Positions 25,750 to 33,552 of a stretch of DNA of 51,836 bases are shown in pieces (position 1 is the stretch's first letter; each line of letters begins with the position of its first letter). The notes beneath the pieces were generated by a model, which saw only the letters and a program-made list of their open reading frames with translations, made no database searches and was not told the origin of the DNA. Source of the stretch: a virus; IMG/VR virus record IMGVR_UViG_3300036795_000052, positions 1 through 51,836 of that record, one strand, 5' to 3'. The translations under genes and the position numbers were made by a program.

Positions 25750-25809
25750 GTCTAGCCCTTCCCAGAGCGTTGCGGTTGCGCTCATTGTCTCCCGGGGGAA
25801 GGGCTAGAC
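25750..25809. terminator. Large two-tier terminator between converging operons
   Basis: Perfect 14-bp outer stem (GTCTAGCCCTTCCC at 25750-25763 with its complement at 25796-25809) enclosing a second GAGCG/CGCTC hairpin. The plus strand continues TTATCTTA. It lies between the rightward late operon and the leftward resolvase gene and can act in both directions. Confidence 0.85.
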
Positions 25810-26286
25810 TTATCTTAGCTTCCGGAGCAAGTTGTTTCTAAGCATGACAAACTCTCTGCGACGAGATTTGTTCGTCGTCAAATAGTACATGAGATGCTTG
25901 CGAGCGTCTTGAGCGTGCTTGTTCTTCACTGCAGGTGTAATGTAGGCGTCAAGCTTGATGAGCTTTTCAACTGTCATGAAAACCTTGGCCTGACTCGCTC
26001 CTTGAAACACCACAGGGCGCTTGTATTGTTGCGACCACATCTTGATCACGCCAATGTACTCACATGAAATGAGCAGAGCGAAGTCGTTGGTTCGTTTCTC
26101 AAACCGCTCACAGATAACTAGGTCGGGCTTCTTAGATCCGAGAAGCTTTCGAAGTTGGTTGTGATGATCCTCTTTGTCTAGATGACCGAAGTCAATATGC
26201 TTAAGGTCTACAGTGTCTCCTCCATCATCTAGTTCGGCAGAACACCAACCAGTAGTACCGCCTGGGTCGAACGACATTATGAGCAT
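25810..26286 (-). CDS. RuvC-like Holliday junction resolvase
   Basis: 158 aa. RNase H-fold motifs: FDPGGTTGWC (first Asp, residues 6-15), VICERFEKRT (Glu), and NKHAQDARKHL (final acidic Asp). Phage resolvases of this kind trim branched DNA before packaging. It overlaps part of the 3' side of the terminator at its end. Confidence 0.8.
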   Translation of the reverse strand: MLIMSFDPGGTTGWCSAELDDGGDTVDLKHIDFGHLDKEDHHNQLRKLLGSKKPDLVICERFEKRTNDFALLISCEYIGVIKMWSQQYKRPVVFQGASQAKVFMTVEKLIKLDAYITPAVKNKHAQDARKHLMYYLTTNKSRRREFVMLRNNLLRKLR

Positions 26287-26304
26287 GACACTCCTTAGAA
26301 TGCG

Positions 26305-26400
26305 ATTTAGACGCGCGCGATTTTGAAGCTATGTTGAACATCGTGTGTGAGTATTCCTCGCGTCTAATCTATGAGTCTAAAGGTTAGACTCACCTTAGAC
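26305..26400 (-). repeat. Dispersed intergenic element, copy B
   Basis: Inverse orientation relative to copy A. On the minus strand it reads GTCTAA, GTCTAA, TTAGAC, TTAGACGCGAGGAATAC, then GCGCGCGTCTAA. CGCGTCTAA at 26359-26367 and TTAGACGCG at 26307-26315 are complementary. It fills the gap between the resolvase and a homing endonuclease. Confidence 0.85.
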
Positions 26401-26426
26401 TGCGCGCTACTGCTTTGTGAAGCGCG

Positions 26427-26723
26427 CTAGCTATCTAGGTTGTCTAGGAAGGTATTCGCACGAGCAGTCTCTGCTTCTTCTAGTATTCGATAAGGTTGTA
26501 TAGCACATAGAAAGTCGCGCATCTTTTGTCCTGTGACTAGCCAGTAAAGCTGGCCTCTTTTTCGATGGGATGTGATATGTATACGACCCCCGAAGCGTGC
26601 CTTGAACAGGTCGAGTACTAGTCGATCGTCAAAGTTGATTGCATTGACACGTACTTGTGTTTCCGTTTCGATTCCTCGTGCATCGAAGAAACCTGCAAAC
26701 CATGCTAGCTCAGTTACCTTCAT
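26427..26723 (-). CDS. LAGLIDADG-type homing endonuclease, degenerate motif
   Basis: 98 aa with LAWFAGFFDARGIE where active members have DGEG, so the second acidic residue is replaced and activity is doubtful. The rest (FGGRIHITSHRKRGQLYWLVTG) keeps the fold pattern. It overlaps the next gene by 14 bases. Confidence 0.75.
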   Translation of the reverse strand: MKVTELAWFAGFFDARGIETETQVRVNAINFDDRLVLDLFKARFGGRIHITSHRKRGQLYWLVTGQKMRDFLCAIQPYRILEEAETARANTFLDNLDS

Positions 26724-27045
26724 TGACTTCCTCCTGCAGTTCTTTCCTTTGCTGTTCGAGCAGTGAGAGCTGGTCTTTCATGTCAGCGATCTTAGCTTCT
26801 AGAAGAGACAGACGTGATTTCGGAGTTCGTGCTTTCCTAAGCTTGATGCCGATATTGCTAGGATCGATGTTACCTCTGTTTCCGTCCTTGAAGTAGACTT
26901 GCTCGTCAGGCTTCGGTCGACGCTTGAGCTTCTCTTCGGCTATGATCTGGTGCACAGCTTCCCAGCCACGGTTGGTCTTCTCGTAAGTGTATCCATTCTT
27001 GTTTACGAACCGATCTCCGAGAACGCTCTTCGTACCTCTAGGCAT
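26710..27045 (-). CDS. HNH-like protein with lost catalytic residues, 111 aa
   Basis: GYTYEKTNRGWEAVHQIIAEEKLKRRPKPDEQVYFKDGNRGNIDPSNI follows the HNH_3 layout, but the central NH of VNHxDGN is replaced by YF (VYFKDGN), so cleavage is unlikely. A coiled coil (LLEAKIADMKDQLSLLEQQ) is attached. Possibly a domesticated DNA-binding protein. Confidence 0.6.
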   Translation of the reverse strand: MPRGTKSVLGDRFVNKNGYTYEKTNRGWEAVHQIIAEEKLKRRPKPDEQVYFKDGNRGNIDPSNIGIKLRKARTPKSRLSLLEAKIADMKDQLSLLEQQRKELQEEVNEGN

Positions 27046-27066
27046 TGTTTCTCCTCACGACAAAAG

Positions 27067-27094
27067 AGGGGCGGCTCCCGAAGAAGCCGCCCCT
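27067..27094 (-). terminator. Intrinsic terminator
   Basis: 10-bp GC-rich stem AGGGGCGGCT/AGCCGCCCCT, followed on the minus strand by CTTTTGTC. It ends the leftward unit after the Ig-like gene at 27104. The octamer CCCTGTGG at 27091 overlaps the right arm. Confidence 0.9.
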
Positions 27095-27103
27095 GTGGAT
27101 GTG

Positions 27104-27403
27104 TTAGGCTGTGGTGGTCGCCGTGGCGGAAACGCCGTCAGCACCCATCGAGACGTTCCAGGTACGGTTACCGTCGTCGGTCGCCTGAACCGAGAACGTG
27201 TCACCAGGCGCACTGGTGTTGACGGAGAAGGTAGCAGTCGCCGTCACTGACTCGCTGTTCTGGTTCTGAACCGTCACCGTGAGAGTGAAGCCCTGACTTT
27301 CCACCTGCTCTCCTGACTGCCAGGCGATCGATGCAGTGATCGTGTCGCCGGGGTTGTAGACGGACTTGTCGAACGTAACGACTGGGCTAACCGGTGCGGT
27401 CAT
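27104..27403 (-). CDS. Small Ig-like domain protein, 99 aa
   Basis: ATG at 27403 is preferred (AAGGAG nine bases upstream); the frame could also start at a GTG at 27457. A single immunoglobulin-like beta sandwich (FDKSVYNPGDTITASIAW to WNVSMGADGVSATATTTA) with no signal peptide. It is probably a virion surface or decoration protein although it lies in the replication region, just before a strong terminator. Confidence 0.65.
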   Translation of the reverse strand: MTAPVSPVVTFDKSVYNPGDTITASIAWQSGEQVESQGFTLTVTVQNQNSESVTATATFSVNTSAPGDTFSVQATDDGNRTWNVSMGADGVSATATTTA

Positions 27404-27456
27404 GATACCTAGCTCCTTCTCGAGCCATTTGAACGGATGGTGGCGGTGATGTCTCA

Positions 27457-29823
27457 CTAGAGCTCACCCCAGTTGGAACCGACGGTGATATCTACGTCGA
27501 ACTTGACGTAGTCACCGACTACCTTCTTCGCCGCCGCAATCATGTAGTGACGAAGAAGCTCTTTGACTTGGTCCACCTTGTTCTTGGGGCACTCGATGAG
27601 GATCGAGTCGTGGACCAAGTTACGTACCCACCCAATGCCTTTCAGGTGAGGACGCAAGTCACAGAACGCATCGAGGCAAATGTCCGATGCAGTTGATTGA
27701 GGCATGAAGGCCAAAGCCTCATTCATGATCTCGTGCTTGTTCTCCTCGGCGATCAACCAGAAGCGTCGATGCCTTCCGAACGGCGTTATGAGATCTTCTC
27801 CGGCGTTGACCTTTGCCTTTATGTCTTCCCTGAACTTGACAATGTTCGGGATGACTTCGAAGAACGCGCGCATACCTCGAGCTGCTTCCGCAACGGGAAT
27901 CTTGAACTCGTCGGCGATGCTCTGCGCTTCTCGTCCATAGCCTAGTCCGTATACATAAGCCTTGACACGAATTCGAAGCTCCTTGAGAGCTGCCTTATCA
28001 AGTCCTCCCATGTTTCCATAGAGTCGAGGGGCAAGTTCATCGAAAATATCGCGACTGGGATCGTTGAATATTTCCTGAAAATATTCCTCGCGGGCAAACC
28101 AGGTGAGGATCCGAAGTTCAGCTTGCTTGAAGTCAGCCTGTACGAAGACATTTTCAAGTCGAACAGGTACGAACTGCTTACGAAGGACTTCTCCTCGGGT
28201 GATGTTTTGAAGGTTAGGATTGCGAGAAGATAGTCTGCCCGTTTCGGTCCCATGAAGAAGAAAGGTCGAGAACACACGACCTTGATAGACGCGTTTACGA
28301 ATACCTCGGACGTAAGTTCCGTCACTTTTGGCATCCTTTCGGTGGAGCTGCAACGTTTCTAGGAAATCCCTCTGCGGCCCCTGTGGTGCTCTTTCCAGAA
28401 GGAGGTTCAGCGCGTCGTTGTCCGTTGTAGGTCGCATCTCTCCTTTCTGGTTTCGTTTCAGAGGCACTCGGAAGCCTAGCTCGTCTAGAGCCTCGACTAG
28501 CTGCTTAGGCGAGCGAGGATTGACTTCACGACCTAGGATATCGGCTAGCTCTTGTTCGAACTGCTTTAGCCTAGCCGCGTAATGAATGTGCAACTCGTCG
28601 TTGTATTGTAGATCGACACCAAACCCGTTGAGCTCGACGTACATGAGTTCGTTGGATGCCCGAACGAGGAAATCATGAAGACGACGAAGGCCAGGTTCTT
28701 CATCCAGAAGACGATCGAAGAGCAGATAGAGCTCGTACGTCGCAGCACAGTCGTACGCGTTATACCTGTAGAGGATTTCACGAGGTATAGATCCGTACCC
28801 TTTACCAGCTCGTACATACTGTTTGATCTCGTCATCGTATCGAGGTGTCCCTAGTCGTTCCACTGCCATGTATTTGAGTCCGTGGATTCCGGGCCGCTCG
28901 TCAAGACAGTAGCTGGCGAGCATTGTGTCGAACCAGAGACGAATGTCTCGCATTCCTTTGGCATGAAGCCCTGCAAGATCGAACTTGCCATTCTGAGCAA
29001 TGACTCGACGGTGTTCCTTGAGATAGCGTCCAAGTCCGGTGCGGACAGCATTGTCCTGTAGGGCAGTCTCACCGAACACAGCGACCTTGCCCCTGTCGTA
29101 TCCGACACCCACACAGAGTAGACCGTGTCGAGTTGGGTGGTCGAATGAAACGTCTTTATCGATATCTGATTCGATGTCCACTGTGATTGGACGTGAGAGG
29201 GCTGTGAGTTCCACCAGTCCTGCAAGAGCTTCTCTAGGTTGTTCGAAGACGACGTGTTCTGGTTCTTTCCATTCACTAGTAAGCCCCTTGAGCTTGGCGA
29301 AGTCATTTACGATCGACGGGAAGTAGGCGTCACCTTTCGGACGGAGACATGCGGCTGGGTGGAACGTTGGAATGACTGAAAATGGAACTCCTTCGACCTC
29401 TTTCGGCGGTCCGACGCGTAGGCGCGTGATGCCATCCTTAGTTCCCAAGATCGATTTCGTGGCAGAGTTACCCAGAGCCACCACTTGCTTGATCCTGGTA
29501 CTTTCCAACTCCGACATGAGACGGGGCCTACATGCAGCCACCGCGACCGCGCTTGGGGTTGCGTTATCTGGTGGTCGACAAGAACAGGAGTTGGAAAGTA
29601 GCGTTTCTCCACGATCGATGTGGTAGTATTGGAGTACTCGATCAAGGAGCTTACCCGAGACGCCAGAGAAAGGAATGCCAAGGCGTGCTTCATTTCTCCC
29701 AGGCGCTTCTCCAACGATCGCGATGCCATTGCTGTGCGTTGGGATAGCTGACGGGACGTACCGACCACTTTCATACAGATCACACTTCTCGCAGATTGCT
29801 AGAGGGTGTTTACGTTCAGTCAC
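27457..29823 (-). CDS. Uracil-DNA glycosylase / DNA polymerase I fusion
   Basis: 788 aa from a GTG overlapping the upstream stop. Residues 1-180 are a family 4 UDG: Cys at 11, 14, 80/82 and 98 for a 4Fe-4S cluster, GEAPG (38-42) and HPAACLR (155-161). A 3'-5' exonuclease follows (VDIES, D216 and E218; QNGKFD; YDCAATY), then a family A polymerase: motif A QADFKQAELRI (D564), motif B RVKAYVYGLGYG and motif C VHDSI (D739, with S where E is common). Replicative polymerase; the UDG part could recognise uracil in template or host DNA. Confidence 0.93.
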   Translation of the reverse strand: MTERKHPLAICEKCDLYESGRYVPSAIPTHSNGIAIVGEAPGRNEARLGIPFSGVSGKLLDRVLQYYHIDRGETLLSNSCSCRPPDNATPSAVAVAACRPRLMSELESTRIKQVVALGNSATKSILGTKDGITRLRVGPPKEVEGVPFSVIPTFHPAACLRPKGDAYFPSIVNDFAKLKGLTSEWKEPEHVVFEQPREALAGLVELTALSRPITVDIESDIDKDVSFDHPTRHGLLCVGVGYDRGKVAVFGETALQDNAVRTGLGRYLKEHRRVIAQNGKFDLAGLHAKGMRDIRLWFDTMLASYCLDERPGIHGLKYMAVERLGTPRYDDEIKQYVRAGKGYGSIPREILYRYNAYDCAATYELYLLFDRLLDEEPGLRRLHDFLVRASNELMYVELNGFGVDLQYNDELHIHYAARLKQFEQELADILGREVNPRSPKQLVEALDELGFRVPLKRNQKGEMRPTTDNDALNLLLERAPQGPQRDFLETLQLHRKDAKSDGTYVRGIRKRVYQGRVFSTFLLHGTETGRLSSRNPNLQNITRGEVLRKQFVPVRLENVFVQADFKQAELRILTWFAREEYFQEIFNDPSRDIFDELAPRLYGNMGGLDKAALKELRIRVKAYVYGLGYGREAQSIADEFKIPVAEAARGMRAFFEVIPNIVKFREDIKAKVNAGEDLITPFGRHRRFWLIAEENKHEIMNEALAFMPQSTASDICLDAFCDLRPHLKGIGWVRNLVHDSILIECPKNKVDQVKELLRHYMIAAAKKVVGDYVKFDVDITVGSNWGEL

Positions 29824-30581
29824 TCTGCTGCCTTGTCCAGAGCTTCGATGTTCTGGTCGACGAGATGGATGGGAAAGTTTGTCACATCCAGAGCGAAGTA
29901 ACGTTCGGATCGTTCAGGATTGAAATTCGGCCAGGTGAGGCTAGTATCTTCTGTTGCCCAGACGAACGGTGCATCGGTATCGATCGACCTGACCTTGTCA
30001 CGTAGTATATGAACCTCGTGTAGTGGTCCTGCTGGATTATGTACACGAGAGAGGCCGAGAAGATGGATCTGAACTTCTTCTTCAGGGCACTGCTCTCGGA
30101 TATGGTTAACGGCGATTGCTCGTGCCATACTACCCATATCTTCGTTCATCTTACGTGGAAGACCGAAAGTGAACTGTTCGATTCCTGCTCCGTGCATTGC
30201 ATGGCTAGCGCGTCGAACGAAGATAGGAATCTCTTCGAAGTTACGTACCTGCATAACGACCATAAGGTCTAGGTCGTAATCGGTCTGCTCGAAGAGCCTG
30301 AGAAAGGTTTCGAGTTGATTAATCGTGAAGCCCAGGTCACGATAGGTATCGGGTACGATAACTTCGTTGCAGTGATACCACATTGCGACGTCGAGAAGCT
30401 CCTCCATGCCAATAGATTCCTTCTCGAACATACCGTTGTCGAGAATCGTGTAGCACCCTCGTAGGTCCTGATAAGCCTTGGCAAGCTTCGAGTACTTAAG
30501 CATTTCCGGAACTAGCATTTGGAACTGTCGATGCTGGATTCGCTCCGCTAGACATGCTGGAGGAATAATCGCCACTTGCAT
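29820..30581 (-). CDS. DpdA-like DNA transglycosylase (TGT family)
   Basis: ATG at 30581 starts MQVAIIPPACLAERIQ. Matches the phage branch of the queuine/archaeosine tRNA-ribosyltransferase fold: YTILDNGMFE, VIVPDTYRD, VVMQVRNFEEI, FGLPRKMNE, IHLLGLSR and VRSIDTDAPFVWA. In phages with folE/queC/D/E such proteins exchange guanine in DNA for a 7-deazaguanine. It overlaps the membrane-protein gene upstream by 86 bases and the polymerase by four. The target base and site are inferred. Confidence 0.75.
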   Translation of the reverse strand: MQVAIIPPACLAERIQHRQFQMLVPEMLKYSKLAKAYQDLRGCYTILDNGMFEKESIGMEELLDVAMWYHCNEVIVPDTYRDLGFTINQLETFLRLFEQTDYDLDLMVVMQVRNFEEIPIFVRRASHAMHGAGIEQFTFGLPRKMNEDMGSMARAIAVNHIREQCPEEEVQIHLLGLSRVHNPAGPLHEVHILRDKVRSIDTDAPFVWATEDTSLTWPNFNPERSERYFALDVTNFPIHLVDQNIEALDKAAE

Positions 30582-30825
30582 GTTCGCTCGCTTCTGGTAG
30601 TTTGCCGATGTCTGGGTGATGCTTGCGGCACACCTTATAAGGCGTACCATCCACAGGGTGCTTAGCGAGCCGCACGCATCGTCTGGTATGGCACTGATTG
30701 TGCCAGTAGTATACGGCTGCTAGACCGAACACGTTAAGAAATGGTGGAATGATAACGGAGCCGGATCCACTCCAAAACGCATAAGCGAATCCGGCTACGT
30801 TATCAAGACCTAGAAAGTGGAACAT
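30496..30825 (-). CDS. Membrane protein with HPVDGTPYKVCRKHHP motif, 109 aa
   Basis: ATG at 30825. A hydrophobic helix (IIPPFLNVFGLAAVYYW) is followed by a Cys/His cluster and HPVDGTPYKVCRKHHP, a combination frequent in actinobacterial phages, of unknown function. The tail is Ser/Asn-rich and overlaps the dpdA-like gene. Confidence 0.6.
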   Translation of the reverse strand: MFHFLGLDNVAGFAYAFWSGSGSVIIPPFLNVFGLAAVYYWHNQCHTRRCVRLAKHPVDGTPYKVCRKHHPDIGKLPEASEHASGDYSSSMSSGANPASTVPNASSGNA

Positions 30826-30826
30826 G

Positions 30827-31036
30827 TTACAGAGTGGTGCTGCCTGGAGGTGGCGGCATACCCTCGTGTGCTGCGACACTTACAATGTGATTGGCGACTG
30901 TTGCCTGAGTGACGTCGGCCTTGTTACTCGCTGCGCTGGCGGTTGCATGAGCCTTGATCGCTGCGACAAGAGCTGTAAGTGCTCCGAGAATCGAAACGAT
31001 AGCCGTTGTCAGGGCTGCGATGGTAGCTGCGTCCAC
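30827..31036 (-). CDS. Small membrane protein, 69 aa
   Basis: GTG start overlapping the upstream TAG. One hydrophobic helix (IAALTTAIVSILGALTALVAAI), then Ala/Ser-rich and a Pro-rich end. Holin-like profile but far from the lysin; function unknown. Confidence 0.6.
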   Translation of the reverse strand: MDAATIAALTTAIVSILGALTALVAAIKAHATASAASNKADVTQATVANHIVSVAAHEGMPPPPGSTTL

Positions 31037-31317
31037 TAGCTGTCAGCCTTAGGCACGCCCGGAACGATGTGAGTGAGATCGTTCTCGACGGCATGGATCT
31101 GAGATCGTACCGCCTGGTCCTTCGCCTCGACAAGCTTCTGCATCGTCTTGGTGAGTTCCGGACTCGACGGGATCTTCTGCAGGAGATCTGCAGCGAGCTT
31201 CTCGAACATCTCCGGAACGGCCTTCAGGTCGTCGCGAAGGTGTGAGCTGTCGAGAAACCGAACGACATCGGTAACAGGCTTGACGTGCTGCGCGAGGATC
31301 GACTTGTCAATCGCCAC
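31036..31317 (-). CDS. Helical hypothetical protein, 93 aa
   Basis: GTG start at 31317. A helical acidic protein beginning AIDKSILAQHVKPVTDVVRFLDSSHL, a pattern I associate with small conserved actinophage proteins of unknown role. Overlaps neighbours by a few bases in a tight operon. Confidence 0.6.
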   Translation of the reverse strand: MAIDKSILAQHVKPVTDVVRFLDSSHLRDDLKAVPEMFEKLAADLLQKIPSSPELTKTMQKLVEAKDQAVRSQIHAVENDLTHIVPGVPKADS

Positions 31318-31624
31318 TAGTGAACATCTCCTTCATAGGTGTGAACCCTTCCTTGTCGACAAGGGGATTCTTCTTCGTGATTTGGTCGAGCTTCTTCTGG
31401 AGGACGAAAAGCTTGACGTACGTGAACCTAGCGTAGTTGGCTAGGTCTACTACTTCGTCCATCGCCTCCTGGAGAGTGTCCACGCTCAGGAACTTAACTG
31501 AGCCGTACTGCTCTTCGCCCTTACTTAGGCGTGAACTGCACTCGCGGATGAATGTCTCGTCCGCCTCCGCTAGTGCTGCCTGTAGGGCCGAAGCGACGTC
31601 GGTTTCGGTGCCGCTTTCGTTCAT
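31307..31624 (-). CDS. Hypothetical protein, 105 aa
   Basis: ATG with GGAGG eight bases upstream. Helical, with LQEAMDEVVDLANYARFTYVKLFVLQKKL. Its first 104 bases overlap the mazG gene in another frame; both frames look coded, since mazG keeps its KRxxNxxRFG end there. Confidence 0.6.
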   Translation of the reverse strand: MNESGTETDVASALQAALAEADETFIRECSSRLSKGEEQYGSVKFLSVDTLQEAMDEVVDLANYARFTYVKLFVLQKKLDQITKKNPLVDKEGFTPMKEMFTSGD

Positions 31625-31880
31625 ATGCTGCCTCCGGATGATGTCCTAGTGCTGCGAATACGTTCATGATGTAGATGAGGCAGTCGGTTGCCTCATCAAC
31701 CATCTCCGCTTGAAGGTCCATACGCTTGTGCGTACCGCGTTCGACCTTCTTGACGAGGTTGGCTAGTTCGCCTACTTCGCCAGCCAGTGCAAGAACTTGA
31801 AAGGGTAGGTCAGTTGCGGTTTCAGGAAACCACTCCTTACTATCCTCCGAACACTGGATATATAGGTCGTCTAGGTTCAT
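31521..31880 (-). CDS. MazG-like nucleotide pyrophosphohydrolase
   Basis: 119 aa. The MazG pattern is clear: ALAGEVGELANLVKKVERG and EMVDEATDCLIYIMNVFAALG, with the metal-binding Glu and Asp residues, and the KRHRNRRRFG end. It hydrolyses (d)NTPs to monophosphates and may cleanse the pool of modified or alarmone nucleotides. Encoded beside folE. Confidence 0.8.
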   Translation of the reverse strand: MNLDDLYIQCSEDSKEWFPETATDLPFQVLALAGEVGELANLVKKVERGTHKRMDLQAEMVDEATDCLIYIMNVFAALGHHPEAAYERKRHRNRRRFGPTGSTSGGGRDIHPRVQFTPK

Positions 31881-32473
31881 CTGATACTCTCCATGAATTC
31901 TGCTTTCGCAGTTCGGTCGTGGTCTGAGAACACTCCTAGCATAGATGCGGTTCGCGTCATTGCTCGAAGCGCCTTTGCTCCACGAATTGACATACAGGTG
32001 TGATGTGCTTCCATCACGACAGCGACACCGAGCGGGTTGAGGAGCACCATCATGTGTTGAGCAATTCGTTCGGTGAGCTCTTCCTGAGTGTTAAGAGCTC
32101 GACAGTGCTGCTCGACTAGCCTCGGAATCTTACTCAGGCCCACGACCTTACCATCTGGAATGTAGCCGACGTGCGCTACGCCTATGAACGGAAGAACATG
32201 ATGTTCGCATAGCGTTGCGAAGTCGATGTCCTTAACGACTACCATGTTCTGGACATCTGATTCGAAGGTCGTGAACTTAAACACTTCAGGCGTCGTTAGC
32301 TGCTTCAGAGCTTCGACAAAACGCCTTGGTGTAGCACCCTGGTCGGGAAGCTGCGTATTGAGAGTAGCTACGCGTCGGAGAAGGATCTCGGCAAGCTCTT
32401 CGTCTTCGAACTGACTGCCCGATTCAAATTCCACGCTTTTGAGCTCCGTACACGTAGTTATGGACCTGAACAT
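31877..32473 (-). CDS. folE: GTP cyclohydrolase I
   Basis: 198 aa. First step of preQ0 synthesis from GTP. Zinc and active-site motifs are CEHHVLPFIGVAHVGYIP, GLSKIPRLVE and EAHHTCMSIRGA. It overlaps queE by 50 bases; the four genes folE-queE-queD-queC are contiguous, which shows that the 7-deazaguanine branch and not folate is the purpose. Confidence 0.93.
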   Translation of the reverse strand: MFRSITTCTELKSVEFESGSQFEDEELAEILLRRVATLNTQLPDQGATPRRFVEALKQLTTPEVFKFTTFESDVQNMVVVKDIDFATLCEHHVLPFIGVAHVGYIPDGKVVGLSKIPRLVEQHCRALNTQEELTERIAQHMMVLLNPLGVAVVMEAHHTCMSIRGAKALRAMTRTASMLGVFSDHDRTAKAEFMESIR

Positions 32474-33113
32474 TGAGCCGCCAAGGAAGATGGTAACCCT
32501 TGACGAACTCTAGGATCTGGGGTTCGAAGTTCTTACCCCAGACGGACCCGACATAGATCTCGATGATCGTTTCCTTGAGATACTGTATCCAGAGTAGTCG
32601 GGCTACTTCCAAGTCCCTGAGATCCGACACGACGAACTTGATTGCGTTCCCGAACATGTCGATGCTATCGATGTTCGCGATACGCGTCTTGTGATACGGA
32701 TCTTCTTGCGAACTAGGAAGCTTCCAGTCCATTACGAATGTAGCGTCCAGACCGAAGATTGGACGCGTACCGTTCGTGAAGACCTCGAAGCCGAGTACAG
32801 GAATTGCTAGACGACACAGACTAAGCAGATCTTCGAGATCATCATGATTTTGGAGCAGAGGCTCGCCGCCCGTGATGCATACGTTCCTCGCCCCTGTGGA
32901 GTGTGCTTCTTTGATGATGCGCTCGGACAGGTTTCTTGGTGTGATTTCGACTTGCTCTTCGCGATAGAGCTTCGGCTTTACTGCATACGGCGTATCGCAA
33001 GGCCAGCCCGGACAGCGAAGGTTACATCCGGCGAACCGGACGAACTGAGTGAGCATACCAACTCGAGGACCTTCTCCCTGAGTTGAAATGTAATGTTCGA
33101 GTAGCCTAAGCAT
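32424..33113 (-). CDS. queE: 7-carboxy-7-deazaguanine synthase (radical SAM)
   Basis: ATG at 33113 with GGAG six bases upstream; 229 aa. Radical SAM cluster segment GCNLRCPGWPCDTPYA: the spacing is C-x3-C-x4-C, where most members have C-x3-C-x2-C. CITGGEPLLQ follows. Converts 6-carboxytetrahydropterin to 7-carboxy-7-deazaguanine. Confidence 0.9.
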   Translation of the reverse strand: MLRLLEHYISTQGEGPRVGMLTQFVRFAGCNLRCPGWPCDTPYAVKPKLYREEQVEITPRNLSERIIKEAHSTGARNVCITGGEPLLQNHDDLEDLLSLCRLAIPVLGFEVFTNGTRPIFGLDATFVMDWKLPSSQEDPYHKTRIANIDSIDMFGNAIKFVVSDLRDLEVARLLWIQYLKETIIEIYVGSVWGKNFEPQILEFVKGYHLPWRLNVQVHNYVYGAQKRGI

Positions 33114-33552
33114 TGCTACTCCAGGTTGCACAGTTGACGGAAGTTTCCCAGACCGTGACGTTCGTGAGTGGACAGGCGAAGAAGCCTTTTGCCCAGCTGC
33201 CTATCTCCGTGGCGAAGTTCTCCGTTGTAGGATCTCCATTAAAGACTGCGCGTCCTGGTAGGGCTAGCTTCTCGACGTTACCGTCTACGTCGTAGACGTA
33301 ACCGATCACTTGCGACCAAGGGTCGCGTGCGTTTAGGAGTACACGATGGTCGTACTGCGTATCGAGCCACTTGCGGAAGTGCTTCTTGATCATTCCGAAG
33401 TCAAGAGTTTCTAGGAGTCCGTGATTGTCGACTTCACCACCGAGTTCGAGTTCGACCCACCAGCTGTGTCCGTGAATGTTCTGACACTTGCCTGGTGTCT
33501 CATAGAGACGATGAGCCATCTCGACGTTGTGCTTGACCTTGATAGTCTGCAT
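33106..33552 (-). CDS. queD: 6-carboxytetrahydropterin synthase
   Basis: ATG at 33552, coupled by TAATG to queC; 148 aa. Zinc histidines in MAHRL and NIHGHSW, catalytic Cys in KCQNIHGH, YDHRVLL, and PTTENFATEI with VWET. Second step of preQ0 synthesis. Confidence 0.93.
   Translation of the reverse strand: MQTIKVKHNVEMAHRLYETPGKCQNIHGHSWWVELELGGEVDNHGLLETLDFGMIKKHFRKWLDTQYDHRVLLNARDPWSQVIGYVYDVDGNVEKLALPGRAVFNGDPTTENFATEIGSWAKGFFACPLTNVTVWETSVNCATWSSNA

Noticed and set aside
26880-26945. CTGACGAG in the HNH-like gene as a hammerhead
   Set aside because: No GAAA and no stem III; the bases code for conserved residues of the protein.
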